Assembly: GCF_015355625.1 (NCBI RefSeq)
Contig: NZ_JACLAF010000016.1
Location: 47,824 to 111,823 of the forward strand
Length of the DNA: 64,000 nt
Source of the DNA: Tamlana sp. I1
GTDB taxonomy: Bacteria; Bacteroidota; Bacteroidia; Flavobacteriales; Flavobacteriaceae
Direction: 5' to 3'
A program made the translations under genes and the position numbers. Positions 17,335 to 25,279 of the stretch are shown here, piece by piece. Under the pieces are notes generated by a model. That model had not been told where the DNA came from. It did not search any database and worked only from the letters and a program-made list of their open reading frames with translations. Positions within the stretch are counted from its first letter, which is position 1; the number at the start of each line of letters is the position of its first letter.

Positions 17335-18132
17335 TTAATTATGATAATGCACAATTCTATTATTAAGCGGTTGTTCGTTTCTATAATTATTTAAAGGCAT
17401 GTTGTTTTTAAGTTTTAAAACTTCATCTACCGATAAAATAATGGGTTCTTTAAAAACAATCCAGTTCACACTTTCGGAGCAAGGTGGTGTGGTTAACGAG
17501 CCTCCATACGAGTAGTAATGCCTGTTTTCAAGCTTTAAACTAGACAAATCAATTTCTTGATGAATTTCTTTTTTGGCCCCTGCTTTTAAAGGCAGAAAAC
17601 TTTCAAGAAATTCGAACAATTCACTTTCTTTTCCTTCCTTACCTAGTAAAGCCAAAACTGTAATTTCTCCCGAAGTATTGGTATGTACAAAATGAATTTC
17701 AATCGGATAGGTTACACCATCAATTTTATGTTCAGAGGGCTCATGGAAATGAATTTGTTTTAAGCAATAACGCTCGTTTTTGTAGTTGATATAATCGCCC
17801 ATTTCAAAATCAAACTGGATGCTATGGCCGTTATTTTCAACATCATTAATAAGTGTTGAAGGAGCATACTCAAACTGCAATTCATTTTTAACATGAGTGG
17901 AATCAGAATTTATATGAATGATGTTTATAGGAGACTGTTGCGTACCATTGCAATCGGATTGTTTTTCAATCTCAGACCAATTTTCTGGAGCTGTTTCTCC
18001 AGAGTAACTCCAATGTTTTTTGTTGTTATGGTTTTTAGTAGAATGCGTTTCATGTTGGTTAGCATATTGGTGATAAGGAAAGGTTGCTAGTCCTATAAAT
18101 ATAAGTATGACGGTGAATAATTTAGAATTCAT
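17335..18132 (-). CDS. Alpha-type carbonic anhydrase, periplasmic
   Basis: Catalyses hydration of CO2 to bicarbonate. The 265-residue protein has a signal sequence (about 1-24) and the full alpha-CA domain: HWSYSGETAPENW (about 40-52), QQSPINI (65-71), zinc ligands His128 and His130 (IHFHEPSEH) and His147 (EIHFVH), and YYSYGGSLTTPPCSESVNWIVF (about 207-228) with the substrate-pocket Thr. Two cysteines (about 61 and 220) could form the disulphide typical of the family. The His-rich stretch at 27-40 after the signal peptide is unusual and could bind metal. Its minus-strand -7 element (TAATTTTG) lies at 18161-18168. Confidence 0.94.
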   Translation of the reverse strand: MNSKLFTVILIFIGLATFPYHQYANQHETHSTKNHNNKKHWSYSGETAPENWSEIEKQSDCNGTQQSPINIIHINSDSTHVKNELQFEYAPSTLINDVENNGHSIQFDFEMGDYINYKNERYCLKQIHFHEPSEHKIDGVTYPIEIHFVHTNTSGEITVLALLGKEGKESELFEFLESFLPLKAGAKKEIHQEIDLSSLKLENRHYYSYGGSLTTPPCSESVNWIVFKEPIILSVDEVLKLKNNMPLNNYRNEQPLNNRIVHYHN

Positions 18133-18160
18133 AATGCGTTGATTAACTTGGTTATAAACT

Positions 18161-18168
18161 CAAAATTA
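18161..18168 (-). promoter_or_regulatory. -7 element of the carbonic anhydrase gene
   Basis: Minus strand TAATTTTG fits TAnnTTTG and lies 28 bases before the ATG at 18130-18132. No -33 element is evident. Confidence 0.4.
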
Positions 18169-18267
18169 AGGACAGGACATGAAAATAAAACTGACTTTTG
18201 TTAGTTCAATAAAAAAAAATGAAATTTTTAACGACAACTTTTATATTTCGGGGTGTTTTATGAAGAA

Positions 18268-19362
18268 TTAGTCGTTTGGTTTGATTTTATCCATCACTTT
18301 TCTAATTAGTTTATAGAGAAAAGCATTGGTTTTGGCATAATGAAAAGCAATAAAGCAAACCACTAAAATAAATAATAAGGCTCCAATTATAGCTTCGGTA
18401 GGGGTTAATGCTTTATTGAAAAAACGTTTTAATCCGAAGCCAATAAAACTTCCGTAAAGCAGAATAAAATGAATGACATAAATAGACAATGTTTTTTCTC
18501 CTATTTTAGAAATAATCGACTGTTTTAAAAAGCGTTCTAAACTGTAAAATATTCCGAAAATAATTAAGGCATCGCCCAAGCGGATAAACAAGTAATTGTA
18601 GTTGGCACTACGTTCTAAAAGTTGAATACCTGAAATATCATAAAGGCTTAATAATAAGGATGTCGAGCCAAAAATCAGAAAAAATCCAACAGCAAAAAAA
18701 CTGATTATCGTTAAAGTTTTAAAACGATCGCGATGGCCATGTCTTAAAAAAACAGTGGATATAAAAGCACCAAATGCCGAATAACCAAACCAAGGTAAAA
18801 TTGTAAACACCGAACCGTTACTTTTGGTCATATAATTGGCAATAAATTTAGGAACATTTTCTAAAGTAAGGTTTCTATAAAGTGGTTCGCTAATAAAACA
18901 AATGCAGCCAATTACAAACAAAACGGTAGAAAATAGATAGCTGTGTTTTTTGAAAAGCATGTGTAAACCAACTAGAAAAATAAGCGATAATCCAATACAC
19001 TGTAAAACATCGATCACAAAAAAATACGGATTAAAATAGCCAGACAACCAGCTAAAAATATTAATACGTAAACTATAACCAATGGCAATTAAAAGCAGCC
19101 CTCGAAATACCCCTTTTTTTATTCTAAGTTTATCATCGCCCTTTGCATAAGCACGGGAAAGCAGGTAAGTAAACACCAAACCAGAAATGGTAAAAAACAT
19201 GGGCGCAGTAACACCCCTAAAGTAGGTCCAAATGTTGAAAGCTAAGTTGTTAGTATCGCGATATATAGGCGCTAACAGCGTATCGATAAAATGCCCTTGA
19301 AGCATCATTAAAATAGCAAATGCTCTAACGGCGTCGATAAAATATAAACGATTCGTTTGCAA
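18268..19362 (-). CDS. Polytopic membrane acyltransferase-like protein (DUF1624/heparan-N-acetyltransferase type)
   Basis: A membrane protein of about 364 residues with roughly ten hydrophobic helices. The opening RLYFIDAVRAFAILMMLQGHFIDTLL and the later TYFRGVTAPMFFTISGLVF follow the pattern of the DUF1624/heparan-alpha-glucosaminide acetyltransferase-like family, where a membrane His (here in QGHF) takes part in acyl transfer. A longer reading from 19533 is open but its first 15 codons lie inside tRNA-Ser and it crosses the tRNA terminator. I place the start at the TTG at 19360-19362, 21 bases after a TATATTTG -7 element at 19384-19391. The acceptor is unknown; cell-surface glycan acylation is a family-based guess. 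Confidence 0.8.
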   Translation of the reverse strand: MQTNRLYFIDAVRAFAILMMLQGHFIDTLLAPIYRDTNNLAFNIWTYFRGVTAPMFFTISGLVFTYLLSRAYAKGDDKLRIKKGVFRGLLLIAIGYSLRINIFSWLSGYFNPYFFVIDVLQCIGLSLIFLVGLHMLFKKHSYLFSTVLFVIGCICFISEPLYRNLTLENVPKFIANYMTKSNGSVFTILPWFGYSAFGAFISTVFLRHGHRDRFKTLTIISFFAVGFFLIFGSTSLLLSLYDISGIQLLERSANYNYLFIRLGDALIIFGIFYSLERFLKQSIISKIGEKTLSIYVIHFILLYGSFIGFGLKRFFNKALTPTEAIIGALLFILVVCFIAFHYAKTNAFLYKLIRKVMDKIKPND

Positions 19363-19383
19363 CTTAATTTGGTTTGGTTGCGG

Positions 19384-19391
19384 CAAATATA
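19384..19391 (-). promoter_or_regulatory. -7 element of the membrane acyltransferase gene
   Basis: Minus strand TATATTTG, exact consensus and identical to the tRNA -7 elements. It lies between the tRNA terminator and the TTG start at 19362, which supports an independent transcript with a short leader. Confidence 0.6.
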
Positions 19392-19456
19392 CTCTTATTT
19401 TGTTCTTGATTTCCTTAAAAATGCACAACACCCAATTCAATTTCACTAAAAAAAAC

Positions 19457-19489
19457 AAAACCTCGTAAACATAAAGCTTACGAGGTTTT
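19457..19489 (-). terminator. tRNA-Ser terminator
   Basis: Inverted repeat AAAACCTCGTAA (19457-19468) and TTACGAGGTTTT (19478-19489), perfect over 12 bases, with a 9-base loop. In the minus direction it follows the tRNA by 3 bases and runs into T-rich sequence. Confidence 0.85.
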
Positions 19490-19492
19490 TGC

Positions 19493-19576
19493 GGAGAAAG
19501 AGGGATTCGAACCCCCGGAGGTGTGACCCTCAACAGTTTTCAAGACTGCCGCATTCGACCACTCTGCCATTTCTCC
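19493..19576 (-). tRNA. tRNA-Ser (anticodon TGA)
   Basis: Class II tRNA of 84 bases on the minus strand: acceptor GGAGAAA pairs with the 3' TTTCTCC, D arm TGGCAGAGTGGTCGAA, anticodon stem with loop CTTGAAA (anticodon TGA, reads UCN codons), a long variable arm and T arm GGTTCGAATCC. CCA is not encoded. A consensus promoter lies just upstream (19613-19644). Confidence 0.96.
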
Positions 19577-19612
19577 TTGAGTGCCTCATCAGGTATTCCC
19601 TGAATGCGGGTG

Positions 19613-19644
19613 CAAATATAGAAACCTTTTTCAGTTCTGTCAAA
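19613..19644 (-). promoter_or_regulatory. Promoter of tRNA-Ser
   Basis: On the minus strand: -33 TTTG (19641-19644), 20 bases spacer, -7 TATATTTG (19613-19620). This is a full match to the Bacteroidota housekeeping promoter and has exactly the same spacing and -7 sequence as the tRNA-Tyr promoter. Confidence 0.85.
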
Positions 19645-19735
19645 TAAAAAAACACTTTTTTTTAAAATAAATTTTAAGCACTCTAAAACAGCTATTTTTT
19701 TCCATTAATGTAGTAAAAAAGAAACACGCATACCT

Positions 19736-19743
19736 TATTTTTG
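19736..19743 (+). promoter_or_regulatory. -7 element of the nitroreductase gene
   Basis: TATTTTTG, exact fit to TAnnTTTG, 20 bases before the ATG at 19764. Confidence 0.45.
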
Positions 19744-19763
19744 CAAAAACTCAAAACCAACTA

Positions 19764-20393
19764 ATGGATATTATAAAGCAGTTAAAATGGCGTTATGCTA
19801 CAAAAAAATTCAATGCCACTAAAAAGCTTTCCTCAGAGAAATTAGATATTATAAAGCAAGCCTTTAATTTAACCGCAACATCATTCGGTTTACAAACCAT
19901 AAAACTCATGGTTATCGAGGATCAAGCCATTCGCGAATCCTTAGTAAAATCGGCATTCAACCAAAAACAAGTAGTTAATGCCTCGCACTTGTTGGTAATT
20001 TGCATTCAAAACGACATTAGTCCAGACGACATCAATAACTATTACAAAAACATACAAGGCATCCGCCACACCTCAAACGACATACTAAATCCCTATCGCG
20101 AAGACCTCATAAAAACCATGCACAACATGTCGGTTGCCGAGCGTTTACAATGGTCTACCAACCAAGCCTACATCGCATTAGGAAATTTAATGACCGTTTG
20201 TGCCGTCGAGGGCATCGATTCCTGCCCCATGGAAGGTTTTCTACCAGGCGATTTCGACCAAATTCTCGAACTCGACAAACGTGGTTTAAAATCCGTATTA
20301 CTATTACCCATCGGTTATCGCGCCGACGACGATATGTTTTCCGGATTCAAAAAAGTTAGAAAACCCCTAGCCGAAGCCGTCATAGAACTATAA
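19764..20393 (+). CDS. Nitroreductase family NAD(P)H-dependent oxidoreductase
   Basis: A 209-residue FMN flavoprotein of the NfsB/nitroreductase family, which reduces nitroaromatics, quinones or related acceptors using NAD(P)H; the natural substrate is usually unknown. Family signs: KWRYATKKFNATKKL with the FMN-phosphate-binding Arg (about 8-22), ATSFGLQTIKLMVI (about 38-51), and the later AYIALGNLMTVCAVEGIDSCPMEGF (about 135-159) and LLLPIGYRADDD. Its length fits. The gene is visibly richer in C at third positions (for example GCCGACGACG) than its neighbours, as is the adjacent aminotransferase to a lesser degree. It is followed by a stem-loop repeat. Confidence 0.9.
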   Translation: MDIIKQLKWRYATKKFNATKKLSSEKLDIIKQAFNLTATSFGLQTIKLMVIEDQAIRESLVKSAFNQKQVVNASHLLVICIQNDISPDDINNYYKNIQGIRHTSNDILNPYREDLIKTMHNMSVAERLQWSTNQAYIALGNLMTVCAVEGIDSCPMEGFLPGDFDQILELDKRGLKSVLLLPIGYRADDDMFSGFKKVRKPLAEAVIEL

Positions 20394-20402
20394 ATAATAA
20401 TG

Positions 20403-20513
20403 GCGTTACCACAAGGGTCGGGCTTTCGGCAGTCGCTTTTTTGTGTAGCAAACCTACCTATCGGCAGGCAGGCCACACAAAAAGAGCTCCAACAAAGCCT
20501 CAATCCCTAACGC
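20403..20513. repeat. Dispersed-type stem-loop repeat
   Basis: An intergenic element bounded by GCGTTA (20403-20408) and TAACGC (20508-20513), with inner complementary arms (TTTTTTGTGT at 20437-20446 against ACACAAAAA at 20475-20483) and a GC-rich apex containing CCTACCTATCGGCAGGCAGG. I recall very similar elements, with GCGTTA/TAACGC edges and the CGGCAGGCAGG core, as dispersed repeats in flavobacterial genomes. Only one copy is in this window, so dispersal here is inference. It may act as a 3' stabiliser or terminator for the nitroreductase transcript. Confidence 0.6.
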
Positions 20514-20553
20514 AAAGCAGAACATAAATTAATGTTTAAGTAAAAATAAAATT

Positions 20554-21747
20554 ATGCCAGGATTTGAATTATTTGGAGATTTAGAACGCAAGGAAGTAAA
20601 CGATGTTTTAGACAACGGTGTACTTATGCGTTATGGTTTCGATGGAATGCGTAATGGCCATTGGAAATCAAAAGAATTAGAATCAGCATTACAAAACACC
20701 TTTCAAGCTAATCACGTACAGCTTGTATCCTCAGGAACAGCAGCCGTATCTGTAGCATTAGCTTCAGCAGGTGTAGGGGCGGGCGACGAGGTTATTATGC
20801 CAACATTTACCTTCGTAGCAAGTTTCGAAGCCATTATGTTACTTGGCGCCATTCCTGTGCTTGTCGATATCGACGATACCTTAGGGCTTAACCCCGAAGC
20901 TGTAAAAGCAGCAATAACACCAAAAACCAAAGCCGTAATGGTTGTGCAAATGTGCGGAAGCATGGCAAATATGACAGCCTTACAAGACATTTGTAAAGAA
21001 AATAATTTGTTACTAGTAGAAGACGCTTGCCAAGCCATTGGTGGTACTTTCAACGGAAAACCTTTAGGAAGCATTGGCGATTTAGGCTGTTTTTCATTCG
21101 ATTTTGTAAAAACCATAACCTGCGGCGAAGGTGGTGCCGTAGTAACTAATAATAAAGAATATTACCTAAACGCCGATCATTATAGCGATCATGGTCACGA
21201 CCACGTAGGGAATGATAGAGGCGCCGAAACCCATCCGTTTTTAGGCTATAATTTCAGAATATCAGAATTACATGCCGCCGTAGGATTGGCACAAGTAAAA
21301 CGACTGCCAGAATTTATAGCACTTCAAAAAAAGAATTTTAGCATTTTAAAAGAAGCCCTTTCAGAAATTCCAGAAGTTACCTTTAGAACCGTTCCCGAAG
21401 GCGGCGAAGAAAGCTATGCTTTTTTTAATTTCTTTTTACCAGATGCAGAAACTACTAGAGGTGTTATTAAAGAGTTTCAGCAAAATGGGGTAGATGCTTG
21501 TTGGAATTATTTCGATAACAACTGGCATTATATACGCAAATGGGATCATTTAAAAGATTTAAAATCATTATTCCCAATAACTGAAGAAGTAAAAAAAGGA
21601 CTGGAATACCTTCAAACCAAAACCTTCGAAAAATCAGATCATTACATTTCAAGAAACATTTCTTGTCTTATAAAATTATCATGGACCGAAGCCGAGGTAA
21701 AAGACCGTGCCGCTAAAATGGTAGCAGCAATAAAACAGAGTTTGTAA
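20554..21747 (+). CDS. DegT/DnrJ/EryC1/StrS family PLP-dependent sugar aminotransferase
   Basis: A 397-residue sugar aminotransferase. The fold-type I features are complete: VSSGTAAVSVALA (about 56-68), EDACQAIGG (about 159-167), the PLP lysine Lys186 in SFDFVKTITCGEGGAV, and the active-site YNFRISELHAAVGLAQVKRL (about 231-250). The MPGFELFG start and DHYSDHGH segment resemble KdnA, which makes 8-amino-8-deoxy-Kdo for lipopolysaccharide in Shewanella, but the partner dehydrogenase KdnB is not seen here, so the exact product is uncertain. Surface polysaccharide or LPS sugar modification is the probable role. It ends at a strong terminator (21769-21813). Confidence 0.9.
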   Translation: MPGFELFGDLERKEVNDVLDNGVLMRYGFDGMRNGHWKSKELESALQNTFQANHVQLVSSGTAAVSVALASAGVGAGDEVIMPTFTFVASFEAIMLLGAIPVLVDIDDTLGLNPEAVKAAITPKTKAVMVVQMCGSMANMTALQDICKENNLLLVEDACQAIGGTFNGKPLGSIGDLGCFSFDFVKTITCGEGGAVVTNNKEYYLNADHYSDHGHDHVGNDRGAETHPFLGYNFRISELHAAVGLAQVKRLPEFIALQKKNFSILKEALSEIPEVTFRTVPEGGEESYAFFNFFLPDAETTRGVIKEFQQNGVDACWNYFDNNWHYIRKWDHLKDLKSLFPITEEVKKGLEYLQTKTFEKSDHYISRNISCLIKLSWTEAEVKDRAAKMVAAIKQSL

Positions 21748-21768
21748 AAAACACAAAATACTTTTTAT

Positions 21769-21813
21769 ACAAAAGGCTAAAACATTTTATGTTTTAGCCT
21801 TTTGTTTTTTTTC
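21769..21813 (+). terminator. Terminator of the aminotransferase gene
   Basis: Perfect 15-base inverted repeat (21769-21783 and 21791-21805, core AGGCTAAAAC/GTTTTAGCCT), 7-base loop, then a run of T. One of the strongest terminators in the window. Confidence 0.92.
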
Positions 21814-21907
21814 AAAATCCGAATCATTCTTGGTTAAGAATATCCTCTAAAGGGGGATTATAGGGTGTTTACTATCAATAGTAAAAAATAAACAGCCAAG
21901 CCCAATA

Positions 21908-23059
21908 CTATTCTATAGTTTTTAAAAGTTGCGAAGTTTCAATCGCAGGATACCATCCCGAAACGGTAGCGTCATCTATAGAAATTGCAAAAGTATAGTC
22001 GTTCGAAATCATAGTACCAAGATAAGACTGGTATCCAAATGTTTCTCCGCCATGACCATAAGATAAGTCTAACAGATTAATAACTCCAGCACCGTATTTA
22101 ACAACACCAGGAACCATATCATTAAAATATTCTGTTTTTATAGATTTTAAAGTTTTAGGATCTTTAAACAATAAACCTTTGTTCCAAGCGGCAATAAAAG
22201 TTTGCGTATCATCTAAAGTAGATAAAATTTCGCCTGCTGCTCCTGCATAAGTAAAAGGCAATAAAACCTCTTTATCTTTATAATGGCCTTTCGGTCTTTT
22301 ATCTGTTGGGTATAAAGAACCATAGAAGGTATGTTCTAATTTTAAAGGCTCTATAATATGTTCTTTAGCGTATTCTTGATAGGTTTGTTTCGATAATTTT
22401 TCAATTATCATCGCTAATAATATGTAATTCAAGTTGCAATACCTAAAGCTTGTACCTGGAATAAATAGTTTTTGGTCTGGGTTTGCTTTAGCCAAGGCTA
22501 TCAAATCTTCATTCGTAAAAACTAATGCTGGATCGCTATGAATTTCAAGCTCTTTTAATTCATCATCTAAAAAATAGTCAGGTAAACCCGCAGTGTGATT
22601 TAGTAAATTAATCACTTTAATAGAATCGATGTAGTTTTTACCATCAATAACTATTAAGTCTTTTTGTAAACTAGCATTTGGTAAAATTGATGTTAAAGGG
22701 GTGTCTAAGCTAAGTTTATTTTTTTCAATAAGCTGTAGTATAGAAGTCGCAGTAAACATTTTGGTAATGCTGCCAATTTCATACAAATCATCGAAATTGG
22801 TAATTTTTTTGTGCGTTCTTCCGTCAAAACCACTATAATAACTAGCGGTATTTGGACCTTTAATAGCGGCAGTCGTTCTGCAGCCATTGGTGTGTGCTAC
22901 TTTAAAAACGATGGAGTCTAATGCAGCTTTAATAGAATCTGAAATTTGTAATTCGGCAACTTCTGTTGTAGAGCTGCTAGTTGTTTTCGATTTGTCTACA
23001 TTGCTTTTGCAGGATGTAATTACAAAAAGAAGAAGGATTAAGTAATTAATTTTTTTCAT
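21908..23059 (-). CDS. Beta-lactamase-fold serine hydrolase lipoprotein
   Basis: A 383-residue lipoprotein (lipobox ITSCKS, Cys17) with a class C beta-lactamase/DD-peptidase-like domain. The three active-site elements are present: SITK (Ser97, Lys100), YCN (Tyr207, Asn209) and HGG in SYGHGGETFG (about residue 340). Such non-lactamase relatives are esterases, D-amino-acid peptidases or peptidoglycan-related hydrolases; the sequence does not say which, and beta-lactam resistance should not be inferred. It probably sits in the periplasm or outer membrane. It is a lone minus-strand gene between the aminotransferase and the polysaccharide locus. Confidence 0.9.
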   Translation of the reverse strand: MKKINYLILLLFVITSCKSNVDKSKTTSSSTTEVAELQISDSIKAALDSIVFKVAHTNGCRTTAAIKGPNTASYYSGFDGRTHKKITNFDDLYEIGSITKMFTATSILQLIEKNKLSLDTPLTSILPNASLQKDLIVIDGKNYIDSIKVINLLNHTAGLPDYFLDDELKELEIHSDPALVFTNEDLIALAKANPDQKLFIPGTSFRYCNLNYILLAMIIEKLSKQTYQEYAKEHIIEPLKLEHTFYGSLYPTDKRPKGHYKDKEVLLPFTYAGAAGEILSTLDDTQTFIAAWNKGLLFKDPKTLKSIKTEYFNDMVPGVVKYGAGVINLLDLSYGHGGETFGYQSYLGTMISNDYTFAISIDDATVSGWYPAIETSQLLKTIE

Positions 23060-23225
23060 GACTTTTGATTTAAAGTTAAAACTACTGTTTTTTTTCTAAT
23101 TGAAGTGCCGGGGTTATAATAATTTGTAAGATTGTATTGTAAGCCGAATCTGTAGTTTTTTGTTTCAAGAATATTTTCATGCCAATTAATTTATTACTTT
23201 GCAATAAATTAAGTTTAAAATAATT

Positions 23226-23795
23226 TTGAATAGTATTGAAAAAGAAACTTTAGAATCTTTTATACCTCGCTTAAAAAAGGGAGACAAAAAAGCATTTAAA
23301 TTAATTTTCGACACATATTTTAAAAGACTTTATGCCTTCTCACTGCAATACGTTGAAGACAAATATGCAGCCGAGGAAATTGTTGAAAACACCTTGCTTA
23401 AGCTTTGGCAAAAACGCGACAAGTTAGATAAAATAGATAATTTAAAGTCTTATCTATACACTATGGTTCGTAATGGTTCTTTAGATTATATTAAAAAAGA
23501 AAAGAAATTTATACGTTTAGATTTAAAGAAACATGATGCGATAGCTTTAAAGGATCAATTCATTATAGAAGAAGAAACCTATGCTGTTTTGTTTCAAGCT
23601 TTAGAAAATTTACCAACTAAATGCCGAAAAGTTTTTGAATTATCATGTTTGGAAGGCGTAAAATATAAAGACATCGCAGAGGATCTTCAAATAAGCATTA
23701 ATACCGTGAAATCTCAACGCGCACGCGCTATAGAACTTCTTAAGTTTCATTTAAAAGACTATCCTTTATTTCAAATATTATTGGCTATTTTATAA
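23226..23795 (+). CDS. ECF-type RNA polymerase sigma factor of the polysaccharide locus
   Basis: A 189-residue ECF sigma factor of the Bacteroidota FecI/SusC-linked kind. Region 2 covers about 25-95 (FKLIFDTYFKRLYAFSLQYV..AEEIVENTLLKLWQKRD, SYLYTMVRNGSLDYIK) and region 4 about 125-180 (ALENLPTKCRKVFELSCLEGVKYKDIAEDLQISINTVKSQRARAIELL). The start is a TTG at 23226: there is no in-frame ATG before region 2 begins. It is followed by its FecR-type anti-sigma factor and the SusC gene with an STN domain, the classical arrangement for sensing by substrate transport. It should drive the locus. Confidence 0.94.
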   Translation: MNSIEKETLESFIPRLKKGDKKAFKLIFDTYFKRLYAFSLQYVEDKYAAEEIVENTLLKLWQKRDKLDKIDNLKSYLYTMVRNGSLDYIKKEKKFIRLDLKKHDAIALKDQFIIEEETYAVLFQALENLPTKCRKVFELSCLEGVKYKDIAEDLQISINTVKSQRARAIELLKFHLKDYPLFQILLAIL

Positions 23796-23938
23796 TATTT
23801 TTAATTTTATTTCATTTTTTTTCCACCCGAAACTTCTTTTTTGCAGTCCTATAGATATATTGAGACATTGACAAAGAAAATGTTATATAAATAGCATATT
23901 CGAAAATAATTAAATCACATTTTATTAAATTGAGTGTT

Positions 23939-25102
23939 ATGCACGATAAACTATCAGAATTTCAAATTGCACAATTGATAATACAATCGATTACAAAAAC
24001 AATTACTGCAGAGCAACAAGTGATTCTGGACCATTGGTTAGCTGATAAAGAGCATTTAGCACTTTACAATAAAATTATAGACAAGAATAACATTCAAGAT
24101 AAATTCGAGATTTATAAGCAGATAGAAACCGAGAGGATTTACAAAAATCTTGAAGAGAAAATAGCAAACAACAACAAGAAGCTTAGAAGATTAAAAGTTT
24201 TAAATAGTTTAAAATACGCGGCAATTGCTATTGTTTGTTTAGGAATTGTTTATGTATACCAAACAGGGTACTTTAATAGTAAACCTCTATTAACACATCC
24301 TGTCGAGAATATTACGCTTCAGCTAGAAAACGGAGCTGTTAAAATTATTAAAGAAGATGGTACTTCCGAAGTAAGAGATTCTAAGGGTAATATTATAGGA
24401 ACTCAAAATGGGAATCAAATTGTTTATAGCAATGATGATGCGAATGAAACCTTAGTTTACAATACCTTAAAAGTACCTTATGGGAAACGTTTTGAAGTTT
24501 TATTATCAGACGGGACTCATGTGCATTTAAACGCAGGAACCTCATTAAAATATCCTGTTAAATTTTTAGCAGGACATAATCGTAAAGTTTTCCTAAAAGG
24601 GGAGGCTTATTTTGATGTGGCTAAGGATACAGACCATCCATTTATAGTAAAATCCGATGCTTTGTGTGTTAAAGTATTGGGAACGCAATTTAACTTTAGT
24701 AGTTACCCAGAAGACACCGAAAACGATGTGGTTTTAGTCGAGGGATCGGTGAAATTATTCACGACAACAGATAGGCAAAATAAGGTGGTTTTAAAACCAG
24801 GCTTTATGGGAAGTTTAAATAAAAGAGCTACTGCTGAAATTTATACAAAACCTGTAATTACAGATGTTTATACCTCTTGGATAGATGGTGAATTGGTATT
24901 TAGAAACATCACTTTTGGTAATATTCTTAAAAAAATGGAACGCCATTATAACATCACCATTATAAATAATAATGTTGATTTAACTAACGAAAGGTTTAAT
25001 GCTAGTTTTAGAGACGAGCCTATTGAAAAGATTTTAGAATATTTCAAAATCACTTATAAAATAGATTATCAAATATCAAATAATCAAATAATTATTAATT
25101 AA
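23939..25102 (+). CDS. FecR-type anti-sigma factor
   Basis: A 387-residue single-pass inner-membrane anti-sigma factor. The cytoplasmic N-terminal part (about 1-85) should hold the sigma factor; a transmembrane helix follows (about 92-110, YAAIAIVCLGIVYVYQTGY); the periplasmic side has the FecR domain (about 170-265, TLKVPYGKRFEVLLSDGTHVHLNAGTSLKYP and KGEAYFDVAKD..PFIVKSD) and a C-terminal DUF4974 domain (about 310-385, FRNITFGNILKKMERHYNI). The last contacts the STN domain of the SusC protein. The ATG at 23939 is preferred to a TTG nine bases earlier. There are 143 bases between the sigma and anti-sigma genes, more than usual. Confidence 0.94.
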   Translation: MHDKLSEFQIAQLIIQSITKTITAEQQVILDHWLADKEHLALYNKIIDKNNIQDKFEIYKQIETERIYKNLEEKIANNNKKLRRLKVLNSLKYAAIAIVCLGIVYVYQTGYFNSKPLLTHPVENITLQLENGAVKIIKEDGTSEVRDSKGNIIGTQNGNQIVYSNDDANETLVYNTLKVPYGKRFEVLLSDGTHVHLNAGTSLKYPVKFLAGHNRKVFLKGEAYFDVAKDTDHPFIVKSDALCVKVLGTQFNFSSYPEDTENDVVLVEGSVKLFTTTDRQNKVVLKPGFMGSLNKRATAEIYTKPVITDVYTSWIDGELVFRNITFGNILKKMERHYNITIINNNVDLTNERFNASFRDEPIEKILEYFKITYKIDYQISNNQIIIN

Positions 25103-25194
25103 TAAAACATGTTTTGCCTATGAAATAATCATAACATTATTTAACCACAAAAAGCATGTCTTAGGTTTATTTATTTTTAAAAATGAACAAAAAA

Positions 25195-25224
25195 AATCGA
25201 GAAATGGTGACGCATTTCCCGATT
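25195..25224. promoter_or_regulatory. Inverted repeat in the leader of the SusC gene
   Basis: AATCGAGAAATG (25195-25206) pairs with CATTTCCCGATT (25213-25224) except for one A-C mismatch, loop of 6 bases, 55 bases before the SusC ATG. On the plus strand it has no following T run, so it is more likely an RNA structure or a binding site in the leader than a terminator for the preceding gene. Function is inference. Confidence 0.4.
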
Positions 25225-25279
25225 CAAATAAGACGTGATTAAACTAAACGTATAACCACAATTAAAACACTTCAAAAGT

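Noticed and set aside
19363..19533. Longer N-terminus of the membrane acyltransferase
   Set aside because: These codons read through the tRNA-Ser 3' part and its terminator.
21908..23059. Antibiotic-resistance beta-lactamase
   Set aside because: The SxxK, YxN and HGG elements fit the wider serine-hydrolase family; the lipoprotein nature and divergent sequence give no ground for resistance.
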